Assembly (NCBI RefSeq): GCF_007000325.2
Contig: NZ_CP117267.1
Location: 496,001 to 560,000, forward strand
Origin: Rhizobium rhododendri
GTDB taxonomy: Bacteria > Pseudomonadota > Alphaproteobacteria > Rhizobiales > Rhizobiaceae
Length of the DNA stretch: 64,000 nt
Direction of reading: 5' to 3'
Shown: one piece after another, positions 1 through 9,300 of the stretch
Layout of the letters: every line of letters starts with the position of its first letter
How positions within the stretch are numbered: the stretch's first letter is position 1
The notes under the pieces: generated by a model
The model's input: the letters and a program-made list of their open reading frames with translations, nothing else
Database searches by the model: none
What the model was told of the DNA's origin: nothing
Translations under genes and position numbers: made by a program

Positions 1-121
1 GGCCGAGCTCGGTGAGGAGGTCCATCATGACCTTCTCACGGCTTCTTCCCGCCACAGTCTTTTCAATAAAATCTATCATTCCAAGTATATCGTCGAAAAT
101 AAGTTGAATATCTCTGGCCAT
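1..121 (-). CDS. HepT-like (DUF86) toxin, N-terminal part only
   Basis: The first 40 codons read MARDIQLIFDDILGMIDFIE and onward, the usual start of HepT-family HEPN-domain toxins; the rest lies left of the window, so the catalytic RX4-6H motif cannot be seen. Its ATG (121-119) directly abuts the stop of the nucleotidyltransferase gene at 122, as in two-gene MntA/HepT modules where MntA adenylylates and silences the HEPN ribonuclease. The family call rests on the N-terminal pattern plus this arrangement. An unrelated DUF86 protein is possible but would still be a HEPN protein. Confidence 0.6.
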   Translation of the reverse strand, partial: MARDIQLIFDDILGMIDFIEKTVAGRSREKVMMDLLTELG

Positions 122-418
122 CTAAAATATCCGTATTGCTGAACTTTCTATTCTGTCTTTTAACTTGTGATGCAGACTGTTGCGCGTGGTAACATCGACG
201 TCGGTGGGTAGCGCGTCCTCAAGAAGAAGCTTTATGCTGGCAAGATTGATTAACGAGAATTTCTTTGTCCTGTCATAATCAATAAACACATCGAGATCGC
301 TCGTCGGGCCCGCCTCGTTCCGGGCTACCGAGCCGAACAGGAAAAGCGAGGTCGCGCCGAGCGCCTTCAGCGCATCAGCCTGCTGTTTCAACGCTTCGAT
401 GGCCTCATCTCGGGTCAT
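122..418 (-). CDS. MntA-like minimal nucleotidyltransferase antitoxin
   Basis: A 98-residue MNT-domain protein. It carries the nucleotidyltransferase signature GSVARNEAGPTSDLDVFID (GSx10DxD), with the two Asp residues that bind the metal. The reading frame can be extended to 472, but only with a TTG start; the ATG at 418 gives the normal MntA length. A TATGAT hexamer (425-430, minus strand) ends 6 nt before that ATG, with a weak TGGAAC 17 bp further upstream, so the message may be leaderless. MntA proteins neutralise HepT by oligo-AMPylation; here the partner toxin follows without a gap. Confidence 0.75.
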   Translation of the reverse strand: MTRDEAIEALKQQADALKALGATSLFLFGSVARNEAGPTSDLDVFIDYDRTKKFSLINLASIKLLLEDALPTDVDVTTRNSLHHKLKDRIESSAIRIF

Positions 419-494
419 GGCGGCATCATAGCAAATAAGCCGATCTCGTTCCACGCCGAAATAAATTCCCAAATCGATCCGCGCTTCAGGGTTT

Positions 495-516
495 GGTAAC
501 CAACTTAGGTAACCAT
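495..516. repeat. Two direct GGTAACCA octamers upstream of ccrM
   Basis: GGTAACCA occurs at 495-502 and again at 509-516, 14 bp apart, in the short gap between the antitoxin gene and ccrM. The pair is placed like a regulator site for one or both divergent genes. It does not match the full CtrA consensus TTAA-N7-TTAA, and there is no GANTC site between 473 and 562, so autoregulation by methylation as in Caulobacter is not evident from this gap. Confidence 0.3.
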
Positions 517-529
517 ACCGGACAGTTAA

Positions 530-1696
<1,167 letters not shown>

Positions 1697-1763
1697 CGGC
1701 CTCGCTGGGTCCCACGCTCACCGCCTGCCGATTGTACCTCCAGTTGCGGCAGGCGGCGCGAAG

Positions 1764-1800
1764 ACGCCCAGGGTCACAAACCCTGGGCGTCCTGCATTTT
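1764..1800 (+). terminator. Rho-independent terminator after ccrM
   Basis: A perfect 10-bp stem (ACGCCCAGGG, 1764-1773, with CCCTGGGCGT, 1781-1790) and 7-nt loop TCACAAA is followed by CCTGCATTTT. It lies between the convergent ccrM and NTF2-like genes. The T-rich side is on the plus strand, so it mainly ends ccrM. Confidence 0.75.
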
Positions 1801-1810
1801 AGTCCCTGGT

Positions 1811-2176
1811 TCAGAACGCCTGATAATCGGTGACTTCTACGCTGACCACCTGGCCGTCTTCGTTGAAGATGATCGTTTCCTCGCCTTCGCGCACCAGCGG
1901 CTTGCCAGTCACCGCGTGGGTCGCCCGCACCGACCAGACGGCGCGGCCGGAAAGCGGCGTCAGCGTCTCGACGAGGCTGTTGATGCCCACCTGATCCGGA
2001 TAAGTCTCGAAATACTGGCGGATGGCCGCAAGCACCGCCTCGCGGCCGACAAGGCTGCCGACGCCGTTCGAGACATAGGTGGCCTCGGGCGCGAAAAACC
2101 GCTCCATTGCCGCATAGTCCATGCCATTGACGGCCTCATGGAAGAGTTCGATGCGTTCTGCCGGGTCGAATTGCAT
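1811..2176 (-). CDS. SnoaL/NTF2-like small protein
   Basis: A 121-residue protein with the NTF2-like fold pattern. A helical N-terminus (ERIELFHEAVNGMD) leads to MERFFAPEATYVSNGVGSLVGREAV, the conserved cone-entry segment of SnoaL-like proteins, followed by alternating strands ending VVSVEVTDYQAF. Such proteins are ketosteroid-isomerase-like enzymes or ligand-binding domains; the substrate cannot be read from the sequence. The ATG at 2176 lies 4 nt after the stop of the HAD phosphatase gene, so the two are co-transcribed and probably translationally coupled. The longer frame to 2338 overlaps the HAD gene and was rejected. Confidence 0.75.
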   Translation of the reverse strand: MQFDPAERIELFHEAVNGMDYAAMERFFAPEATYVSNGVGSLVGREAVLAAIRQYFETYPDQVGINSLVETLTPLSGRAVWSVRATHAVTGKPLVREGEETIIFNEDGQVVSVEVTDYQAF

Positions 2177-2180
2177 GGTC

Positions 2181-2795
2181 TCAAACCTCGATGCCAAATG
2201 TTGCAAGATCGGCGCGCAGCTTGTCCGCGCCGGTGAAATGGACCGCGTTCCAGCCGGCAGCCTTGGCGCCCTCGACGTTGGCCAGCGAGTCGTCGATGAA
2301 GAGTGTTGATGCCGGATCGAGGCCGAAGCTCTTCGCATGGGTCTCGTAGATCGCCACGTCCGGCTTGATCAACTTGATGTCGCCCGACACCGTGACGCCG
2401 CGCGTCTTGGTGAGGAACGGAAACCGTTCCTGAGCCTCGCGAAAGGTGTCGGAGGCGAAGTTGGTGAGCAGCGTCACATCGCGGCCCTCGGCAATCAGTT
2501 TCTCCGTGATCGCGACACTGTCTTCGTAGTGGTGCGGCACCATCTCGTGCCAGTGCTTGCGAAAGGCGCGGATCTGCTCGGCGCGCTCGGGATGTTCGGC
2601 GATCAGTAGGTCCTCTGCCTCCTGCCACGTGCGGCCCCGGTCCTGCTCGATATTCCATTCGTGGGTGCAGACATTGGCAAAGAACCAGTTGCGCTCCGCC
2701 TCATCGGGAATGACACGGGCGAAGGGGAGGTCCGGATCGTAGTGGATCAGGACCTTGCCGATGTCGAAAACAATATGCTGTATCTGGGGCGTCAT
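2181..2795 (-). CDS. HAD-superfamily (IA-type) hydrolase, YihX-like
   Basis: A 204-residue HAD phosphatase. The nucleophile motif is FDIGKVLIHYD (Asp11); the usual second Asp (position 13) is Gly, as in the epoxide-hydrolase/YihX branch. Motif II is LLTNF near 110, the motif III Lys lies in IKLIKPD near 143, and motif IV is IDDS near 169. The cap is a helical insert after motif I (C1 type). Relatives dephosphorylate small sugar phosphates or other haloacid-like substrates in the cytoplasm. It forms a two-gene unit with the downstream NTF2-like gene. Confidence 0.85.
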   Translation of the reverse strand: MTPQIQHIVFDIGKVLIHYDPDLPFARVIPDEAERNWFFANVCTHEWNIEQDRGRTWQEAEDLLIAEHPERAEQIRAFRKHWHEMVPHHYEDSVAITEKLIAEGRDVTLLTNFASDTFREAQERFPFLTKTRGVTVSGDIKLIKPDVAIYETHAKSFGLDPASTLFIDDSLANVEGAKAAGWNAVHFTGADKLRADLATFGIEV

Positions 2796-2811
2796 CGAAA
2801 CCTCTCATGCG

Positions 2812-3903
2812 CTAATCGAAAGCACGGGGAATAGCCTGGGCGATCGCTTTTTTCATGACGGTCGGCAAGGCCTGTGCGTCAAGATTTATAACCGGCTCCC
2901 ACCATCCGTCATTGCTTTTGGATCTGGCGCCGACGGAAGCGCGGAAAATCGAAAGCCGCAGCTCGAAATGCGTGAAGACGTGCACGACGGTGCCGCAGGC
3001 CTGCCAGTTGGCGGCAAAGGGTGCTGCATCGACAGTCATGTCGCCGTCGATCCGCGCCGTCCACGCTGTTGTAGGCACCTCCGTCATGCCGCCGAGCAGG
3101 CCGCTGTCGATCCGCCGTCGCAGCAGGATTTCGCCGGCATCGTTGACCGCAACGAAGGCCGCACCCTGGCGAACCGGCTTTGTCTTTTTCGCCGCCTTCA
3201 CCGGAAAATGCTCCGGGTCATGCAGCGCAAGAGCCTCGCAGCTGCCATTGAACGGACAGAGCGCACAGGCCGGCCTCTCCGGTGTGCAGATCGTCGCGCC
3301 GAGGTCCATCATCGCCTGGGCGAAATCGCCGGGCCTGACCGCTGGCGTCAGCGCCACCACCTTCTGCTTCATCAGCGGTTTTGCCGCCGGCAAGGGCGTG
3401 GAGATGGCATAGAGCCTGGAGATGACGCGCTCGACATTGCCGTCCATGACTGCCGCCTGCCGGTCGAAGGCGATGGCGGCGACCGCTGCCGAAGTATAGT
3501 CGCCGATGCCCGGCAGGGCACGCAATCCTTCTTCCGTATCAGGAAAGCGCCCGCCGTGCTCGCCGGCGACGGCATCGGCGCACTTCTTCAGGTTTCTCGC
3601 CCGGGCGTAGTATCCGAGGCCTGCCCATGCAGCCATGACGTCGTCGACAGGAGCGGCCGCGAGATCGCCCACCGTCGGCCAGCGACTGACGAACTTGGCG
3701 AAATAGGCCTTTACTGCCGCGACTGTCGTCTGCTGCAGCATCACTTCCGACAGCCAGATGTGATAGGGATCGGGCAGAACGCCGCGCGCTGCCATCGAGG
3801 GCGAGACACGCCAGGGCAGGTCGCGGTGATGCCGGTCGTACCAGGCAAGAAGCACTGCGGCGGACGGAGGCGTAAGCTGTTTCAAGGTCATCATTTGCCG
3901 CAT
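2812..3903 (-). CDS. mutY: Adenine DNA glycosylase MutY
   Basis: Removes adenine mispaired with 8-oxoguanine. Visible parts in order: Glu53 in SEVMLQQTT (general acid), the HhH element LPGIGDYTSAAVAAIAF with catalytic Asp154 in VMDGNVERV, the 4Fe-4S loop Cys206-x6-Cys213-x2-Cys216-x5-Cys222, and a C-terminal NUDIX-like MutT-related domain that checks for 8-oxoG. At 363 residues the length is normal. The gene is divergent from the DUF721 gene. The start is uncertain between the ATG at 3903 and those at 3894 and 3891; none has a clear Shine-Dalgarno sequence. Confidence 0.95.
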   Translation of the reverse strand: MRQMMTLKQLTPPSAAVLLAWYDRHHRDLPWRVSPSMAARGVLPDPYHIWLSEVMLQQTTVAAVKAYFAKFVSRWPTVGDLAAAPVDDVMAAWAGLGYYARARNLKKCADAVAGEHGGRFPDTEEGLRALPGIGDYTSAAVAAIAFDRQAAVMDGNVERVISRLYAISTPLPAAKPLMKQKVVALTPAVRPGDFAQAMMDLGATICTPERPACALCPFNGSCEALALHDPEHFPVKAAKKTKPVRQGAAFVAVNDAGEILLRRRIDSGLLGGMTEVPTTAWTARIDGDMTVDAAPFAANWQACGTVVHVFTHFELRLSIFRASVGARSKSNDGWWEPVINLDAQALPTVMKKAIAQAIPRAFD

Positions 3904-3991
3904 CAGGGAGATATGGCCTATACTTGGCCGAGCTGCGTCGGCGGATCAAGGTCCGCAGCGCCAAACAATGACCCCCCAAGGCGTGCTGTCG

Positions 3992-4492
3992 ATGAGTTAT
4001 CCCCGCAAAGGCGCCAAGCAGATCTCCGAAGTGGCGAATGGCCTGATCGATCCGGTGCTGGCGCGCCGGGCCGGAATCAGCACCGCCTTGCTCGGCTCCT
4101 GGGACGATATAGTCGGCGCCGATTTTGCCGATTGCACCCGCCCTGAAAAGATCGCCTGGGCCAAGCGTAACGGTCCGGGCGAGGGCGGCTACCAGCCCGG
4201 CGTGCTGACCATCGCGTGCGAAGGTGCCCGCGCCCTGTTCCTCACCCACGCCCAGGGCGAGCTGATCCAGCGCATCAACGGCTTCTTCGGCTTTGCCGCC
4301 GTGCACCAGATCCGCATCATCCAGAAGCCGGTCTCCCAGCACGCCAAGCGCTCGCGCGCGCCGGTGCCGCTGAAAGGCGCCGCCGCGGTGAAGCTCGAGG
4401 GGATGATGGAGGGCATCGAAGGCGACAAGCTGCGAGCCGCCGTCCAGAGGCTCGGGACGGCTGTGCTGGGCAAGCGCATTACCGGCAAATAA
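3992..4492 (+). CDS. DUF721 (DciA-like) protein
   Basis: A 166-residue DUF721 protein. Its N-terminus ISEVANGLIDPVLARRAGI and the segment LLGSWDDIVGADFA are typical of the domain, as is the central strand pair VLTIACEGARALFLTHAQGELIQRIN. DUF721 includes DciA, the helicase operator that predates DnaC in bacteria, so a role in DnaB loading is possible, though unproven for this branch. An ATG at 3968 would add eight residues; MSYPRKGAKQ looks like the family start. It lies head-to-head with mutY and upstream of smc, the usual rhizobial setting. Confidence 0.8.
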   Translation: MSYPRKGAKQISEVANGLIDPVLARRAGISTALLGSWDDIVGADFADCTRPEKIAWAKRNGPGEGGYQPGVLTIACEGARALFLTHAQGELIQRINGFFGFAAVHQIRIIQKPVSQHAKRSRAPVPLKGAAAVKLEGMMEGIEGDKLRAAVQRLGTAVLGKRITGK

Positions 4493-4517
4493 TCTGGACG
4501 CTTTGCGTCTGCGGACA

Positions 4518-4543
4518 CCGGTGCTATACACGTATAGCACCGG
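4518..4543. promoter_or_regulatory. 26-bp perfect palindrome, putative RelB operator
   Basis: CCGGTGCTATAC (4518-4529) and GTATAGCACCGG (4532-4543) are exact inverted 12-mers around a 2-nt centre AC. The right arm runs into the GGGAG ribosome-binding site of the antitoxin gene. This is the classic placement for a ribbon-helix-helix antitoxin operator giving negative autoregulation. Confidence 0.75.
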
Positions 4544-4554
4544 GAGATATGTCC

Positions 4555-4779
4555 ATGCTTGCCCTGCGTTTGCCGCCTGAAATCGAAGCAAGACTAGATG
4601 AACTCGCCAAACGCACCGGGCGGAGCAAGAGCTTCTATGCGCGTCAAGCGATATTGGAACACTTGGACGATCTGGAAGACCTCTACGTCGCCGAGCAAAG
4701 GCTCGAAGAATTCCGTAGAGGCGACAGTGATAGTATTTCTCTCGCTGAGTTGATGGCGCGCCATGGCGTGGAGGATTGA
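4555..4779 (+). CDS. Ribbon-helix-helix antitoxin (RelB/CopG-like)
   Basis: A 74-residue antitoxin. [20 protein letters not shown] and [20 protein letters not shown] form the strand and two helices of an RHH DNA-binding domain. The acidic tail (about 40-74) would wrap the toxin. Two ATGs are available, 4549 and 4555; GGGAG (4542-4546) is 8 nt from the second and too close to the first, so 4555 was chosen. The gene overlaps the toxin gene by 17 nt, and the operator palindrome sits directly upstream. Confidence 0.88.
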   Translation: MLALRLPPEIEARLDELAKRTGRSKSFYARQAILEHLDDLEDLYVAEQRLEEFRRGDSDSISLAELMARHGVED

Positions 4780-5035
4780 GTTCCAGCGGTCAGCGGAACG
4801 CGATCTTGAAAAGCTCGACCATGAGAGCGTGAAAAGGATACTCCGTTTCCTTCACACCCGTGTCGCCAGCCTCGAGGACCCCCGGTCGATAGGGGAGGCG
4901 CTTCGCGGATCGGAACTTGGAAACTTCTGGAAGTATCGTGTTGGAGACTATCGCATCATTGTCGACATAGACGACGGCACTGTCCGGATATTGGTCGTCC
5001 GCATTGGCAATCGGAAGGACGTCTATCGCCGCTGA
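4763..5035 (+). CDS. RelE/ParE-superfamily toxin
   Basis: A 90-residue RelE-fold protein. [19 protein letters not shown] is the opening strand and helix, [19 protein letters not shown] the loop before the sheet, and [14 protein letters not shown] with [12 protein letters not shown] the conserved C-terminal sheet. Basic residues in RVGDYR, the Arg in [11 protein letters not shown] and the terminal Tyr are those used by RelE enzymes to cut ribosome-bound mRNA. ParE-type gyrase inhibitors share the fold, but the terminal Tyr/Arg set favours RelE. It is translationally coupled to the antitoxin. Confidence 0.85.
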   Translation: MAWRIEFQRSAERDLEKLDHESVKRILRFLHTRVASLEDPRSIGEALRGSELGNFWKYRVGDYRIIVDIDDGTVRILVVRIGNRKDVYRR

Positions 5036-5246
5036 TCGAAAGGAACGATCATCGGGCCGTGGCAAAAGTCGGTCCGGGAACATTTGTCGGACTGCATGGC
5101 CTAAAATAATCCTCCCACAGCAAACGCGTATTCGCCCCACCGGTCACAATTCTTTGAAGAAAGTTCCGGTCCCCTGCCTTGTTCGCGGCGCGGAGCCGTT
5201 ATATCGCAGATATCAACAGACGATCTTCTCTCAACACGGGTGATAT

Positions 5247-5942
5247 ATGCCGATGTCCGACATGCTTCTGACCAAACGCCATCTTCTCGGCGGTGCTGCC
5301 CTTGGCGCATTCGCAATGGCGCTGGCCGCGACCGGTGCCGGCACTGCGTTTGCCGCGACTGCTCCGACGCCGGAAGGCACGGTCGACATGGCGCAGGCGC
5401 TGCAGCCTGGCAAGTCGCCCGACATGGCGGTGGGCGACCCAAACGCCAAGGTCAAGATCATCGAATACATGTCGACGACCTGCCCGCATTGCGCCCATTT
5501 CGCAGCCACCACCTTCGATCCGATCAAGACCAAGTATATCGACACCGGCAAGGTCTATTTCATCATCCGCGAATTCCCGATTGCCAGCCAGGACCAGGAT
5601 CCGGCAGCCTATGCCGCTTTCATGCTGGTACGCTGCGCCCCGAACGGCCCATCCGTGCCGCTGCTCGAGACATTTATGAAGCAGCAGATGCAGTGGGCTG
5701 GTCCCGCGGTCACCGATGTTCGCGCTTCGCTGCTTCAAATCTCCAAAATCGCCGGTTTTACACAGGACAGCTTCGAAGCCTGCTTGAACAACGGCGCACT
5801 TGTGGATGATATAAACGCCGTGCGGGCACGCGGCGTCACTTTCGGCGTCAACGGCACACCCACGTTCCTGATCAACGGGAAGCGTTACTCCGGGGACATG
5901 TCGGTTGATTCTATGTCGGCCATCATCGACAGCATGCTCTGA
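5247..5942 (+). CDS. DsbA-family thiol:disulfide oxidoreductase, exported
   Basis: A 231-residue protein. The N-terminus has a basic stretch TKRHLLGG and a hydrophobic alanine-rich core ending TAFAATAP near residue 40, a signal peptide for export to the periplasm. The redox centre is Cys79-Pro-His-Cys82, the DsbA-type CPHC. The thioredoxin fold is completed by the cis-Pro loop GVNGTPTFLING near 206. The insert between these is mostly helical, as in DsbA/DsbG relatives. It probably oxidises cysteines of secreted proteins. It stands alone between the toxin-antitoxin genes and smc; the ribosome-binding site is weak. Confidence 0.88.
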   Translation: MPMSDMLLTKRHLLGGAALGAFAMALAATGAGTAFAATAPTPEGTVDMAQALQPGKSPDMAVGDPNAKVKIIEYMSTTCPHCAHFAATTFDPIKTKYIDTGKVYFIIREFPIASQDQDPAAYAAFMLVRCAPNGPSVPLLETFMKQQMQWAGPAVTDVRASLLQISKIAGFTQDSFEACLNNGALVDDINAVRARGVTFGVNGTPTFLINGKRYSGDMSVDSMSAIIDSML

Positions 5943-6086
5943 CCCGCGCCACGTTTCAATGACGGGCAGCGGCGGCCGTGCTGCGCCCGTCATTTGCTTC
6001 CCAGTCGGACCGTTCTCGAGGCGCGTCGGCAGCCTATGGCAAAGTTTCGGCAAGGTTCCGTTCACTTCACGCTGCGCTGTTTCCTC

Positions 6087-6226
6087 CCCTCATTCCTGTG
6101 CTTGTCACAGGAATCCAGCCAAGGCGCGTCTGCGCCTTGAGAAGACTCTCCTGCAATCGAAAAACGACCTCTCGCGCCCAAGGACTTGGGCGCACTGGAT
6201 TCCTGTGACAAGCACAGGAATGAGGG
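6087..6226. repeat. RIME-like palindromic repeat with three hairpins
   Basis: This holds most of the structure in the 396-bp gap between the DsbA-like gene and smc. The outer arms 6087-6118 and 6195-6226 are perfect 32-bp inverted copies. Nested inside are AAGGCGC/GCGCCTT (6121-6127 with 6132-6138) and GCGCCCAAG/CTTGGGCGC (6174-6182 with 6185-6193). The outer arm is itself partly symmetric (CCTGTGCTTGTCACAGG). The architecture resembles the rhizobial intergenic mosaic elements (RIME). No open reading frame in it looks real. Confidence 0.75.
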
Positions 6227-6338
6227 ATGATGGTGTGACACCCTGCAGCTTCCACTCGAAGCCCGGCGTCCTGCCCCCCCTGCATGTCTTTCATCTCACT
6301 CGAGCTGACAGAGGCGGGTACACCACCCCGGCCTTGCA

Positions 6339-9300
6339 ATGAAATTCAACAAGCTCCGTCTCGTCGGCTTCAAGTCCTTCGTCGAACCCTCGGAATTCGT
6401 CATCGAGGGCGGCTTGACGGGCGTTGTCGGGCCGAACGGCTGCGGAAAGTCCAATCTCGTCGAAGCCCTTCGCTGGGTAATGGGCGAGAATTCCTACAAG
6501 AACATGCGCGCGTCAGGCATGGACGACGTGATCTTCTCCGGCTCCGGCCACCGTCCGGCACGCAACACGGCAGAAGTGGCGCTCTATCTCGACAATGCCG
6601 ACCGCACCGCACCCGCCGCCTTCAACGACAGCGATGAAATCCAGATCACCCGCCGCATCGAGCGCGAGCAGGGCTCCGTCTACCGGATCAACGGCAAGGA
6701 AGCCCGCGCCAAGGATGTGCAGCTGCTGTTCGCCGATGCCTCGACCGGCGCCCGCTCGCCGTCAATGGTCGGCCAGGGGCGCATCGGTGAATTGATCCAA
6801 GCCAAGCCCCAGGCACGCCGCCAACTGCTCGAGGAAGCCGCCGGCATTTCCGGGCTGCATTCCCGCCGCCACGAAGCCGAGCTCCGCCTGCGCGCTGCCG
6901 AAACCAATCTCGAACGGCTCGACGACGTCACCACCCAGCTCGATAGCCAGATCGAGAGCCTGAAGCGTCAGGCCCGCCAGGCCAACCGCTTCAAGATGCT
7001 GTCGGCCGATATCCGCGCTCGCGAGGCGTTGCTGCTGCATATTCGATGGGTGCAGGCCAAGCAGGCCGAGGGTGAGGGCGAGAGCGCCCTGAACCAGGCG
7101 ACGGTCGTCGTGGTGAAAAAGGCGCAGGCCCAGATGGAAGCGGCAAAGGCGCAGGCCGTCGCCAGTCTGAAGATGCCGGAGCTGCGCGAGGCCGAGGCCA
7201 AAGCCGCCGCCGGTCTGCAGCGTCTGCAGATCGCCCGCACCCAGCTGGAGGAAGACGTCGGCCGCATTTTGCGCCGTCGCGACGAACTGATGCGCAGGCT
7301 GGCCCAGCTCGGCGAAGACATCAGGCGCGAGGAACAGCTGGTGGTCGACAATGCCGCCATCCTTGAGCGCCTGGATGCCGAAGAGGCGGAGCTTTCGGAC
7401 ATGCTCGCCGATTCCGGCCGGTTATCGGAGGAGAGCCGCACCGCATTCGAGGCCGCAGCCACGACGCTTGCCGAAAGCGAAGGGCTGTTCGCCCGGCTGA
7501 CGGCGGAGCGCGCCGAGGCTGCCGCCGTCCGCAACCAGCTGGAGCGCGCCATCCGCGATCTCGGCGACCGCAAGATGCGACTTGAGCGGCAGATGGCCGA
7601 GGCAAACGGCGAACTTGCAACCATCGCTGAGAAGATGGCAAGTCTGCCGGATCCGGTCGAGCGGCGTGAGCAGGTCGAGGCCGCCGAAATCGGTGTCGAG
7701 GATGCCGAAACTGCCGCCCAATCTGTCGAGGCGGCGCTGGCAAAAGCCCGCGGCACCGAGGCCATGGCCCGCCCTCCGGTAGAGCAGGCCCGCACCCGCC
7801 TCAACGCTCTCGAAACCGAGGCACGCACCATTGCCCGCATGCTCGACGGCGGCGGCGCTGCCGGGGGCTTTCCGCCGGTTGCCGACGATATCAGCGTCGA
7901 TCGCGGCTTCGAGACGGCGCTGGGGGCAGCGCTCGGAGACGACCTCGATACGCCGCTCGATCCAGGCGCGCCTGCCCACTGGTCGGATAACGGCGATGGC
8001 TCCAACGATCCTGACCTGCCCGAGGGTGCCGTGCCGCTGACCGCCCATGTCGGCGCACCACCGGCCCTGAAACGCCGGCTCCGGCAAATCGGCCTCGTCG
8101 CCGGTGGCGATGCAATCAGGCTGATGGCAGTTCTCAAGCCCGGCCAGCGGCTGGTCACCCGCGAAGGCGCTGTTTTCCGCTGGGACGGCCATATCACCGG
8201 CGCCGATGCGCCGAGCGCTGCAGCCCTGAGGCTCGCCCAGCGAAATAGGCTTGCCGAGTTGCAGGCGGAAGTCGAGCTCGCCGCCAAAATCCTGGCGGAA
8301 GCCGAGGCGCTGCTGGCGGCTGCAGCCGACGCAATCCGTGCCGAGGAACGCCGCCTGACGGAAGCCCGCGACCGTAGCCGCATCCTGGCCCGCCAGCTGA
8401 CGGAGGCCCGCGATGCACTGGTGGCCGCCGAACGCGCTTCTGGCGATCTCATTCGTCGTCGCGACGTTCTCAATGAGGCCGTAAGCCAGCTGAAGGCGCA
8501 GATCGAGGATCTGGCCATCCAGGACGAGAATGCCCGGATCGAGATCGAGGATGCACCCGACCTCACCGTCATCGACGCGCAATTGCGCGACCAGCAGGCG
8601 GCTGTTGCCACCGACCGTGGCGTGCTGGCCGAGGCGCGCGCCCGCTACGAGGGCCTTAACCGCGAGAACGAGGCACGCCAGCGCCGGCTGATGGCGATCG
8701 GCCAGGAACGCGAGACCTGGCGCCAGCGCGTGGCAAGCGCCGACGGCCACATCCAGACGCTGCGCGACCGCGAATCTGAGGCCCGCGAGGAGGCTGCCGA
8801 ACTGGAGCTTGCGCCCGATGAGTTCGACGACAAGCGCCGGGCGCTAATGAGCGAATTGCAGAAGATGGAGGAAGTCAGGCGTGGGGCTGCCGACCGCCTG
8901 GCCGAGGCCGACATCGTCCAGCGCGAGGCCGACAAACTGGCGACGACGGCGCTCTCCGAGCTCGCCGAAAGCCGCGAGCGGCGGGGCCGGGCCGAGGAAA
9001 GGCTGATGTCTGCCCGCGAAAGGCGGCTGGAAAGCGAAGCCCGCATCCGCGAGGCCCTCAACGTCGCCCCGCACGAGGCGCTGCGGATTGCCGGCAACCC
9101 GACCGGAGGCGAGCCGGACCTGCGCGAAGTCGAACGCGAGCTGGACCGGCTGAAGATCGAGCGCGAGAGGCTGGGCGCCGTCAACCTGCGGGCCGAGGAA
9201 GAAAGCAAGGAGCTCAGCGACAAGCTGGCAGCGCTCATCAAGGAGCGCGACGATATCATCGACGCCATCCGCAAGCTGCGCGGCGCCATCCAGAGCCTCA

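Noticed and set aside
6968..8611. 547-codon minus-strand frame opposite smc
   Set aside because: Serine/arginine-rich low-complexity product, the mirror of the coiled-coil codons; smc is certain.
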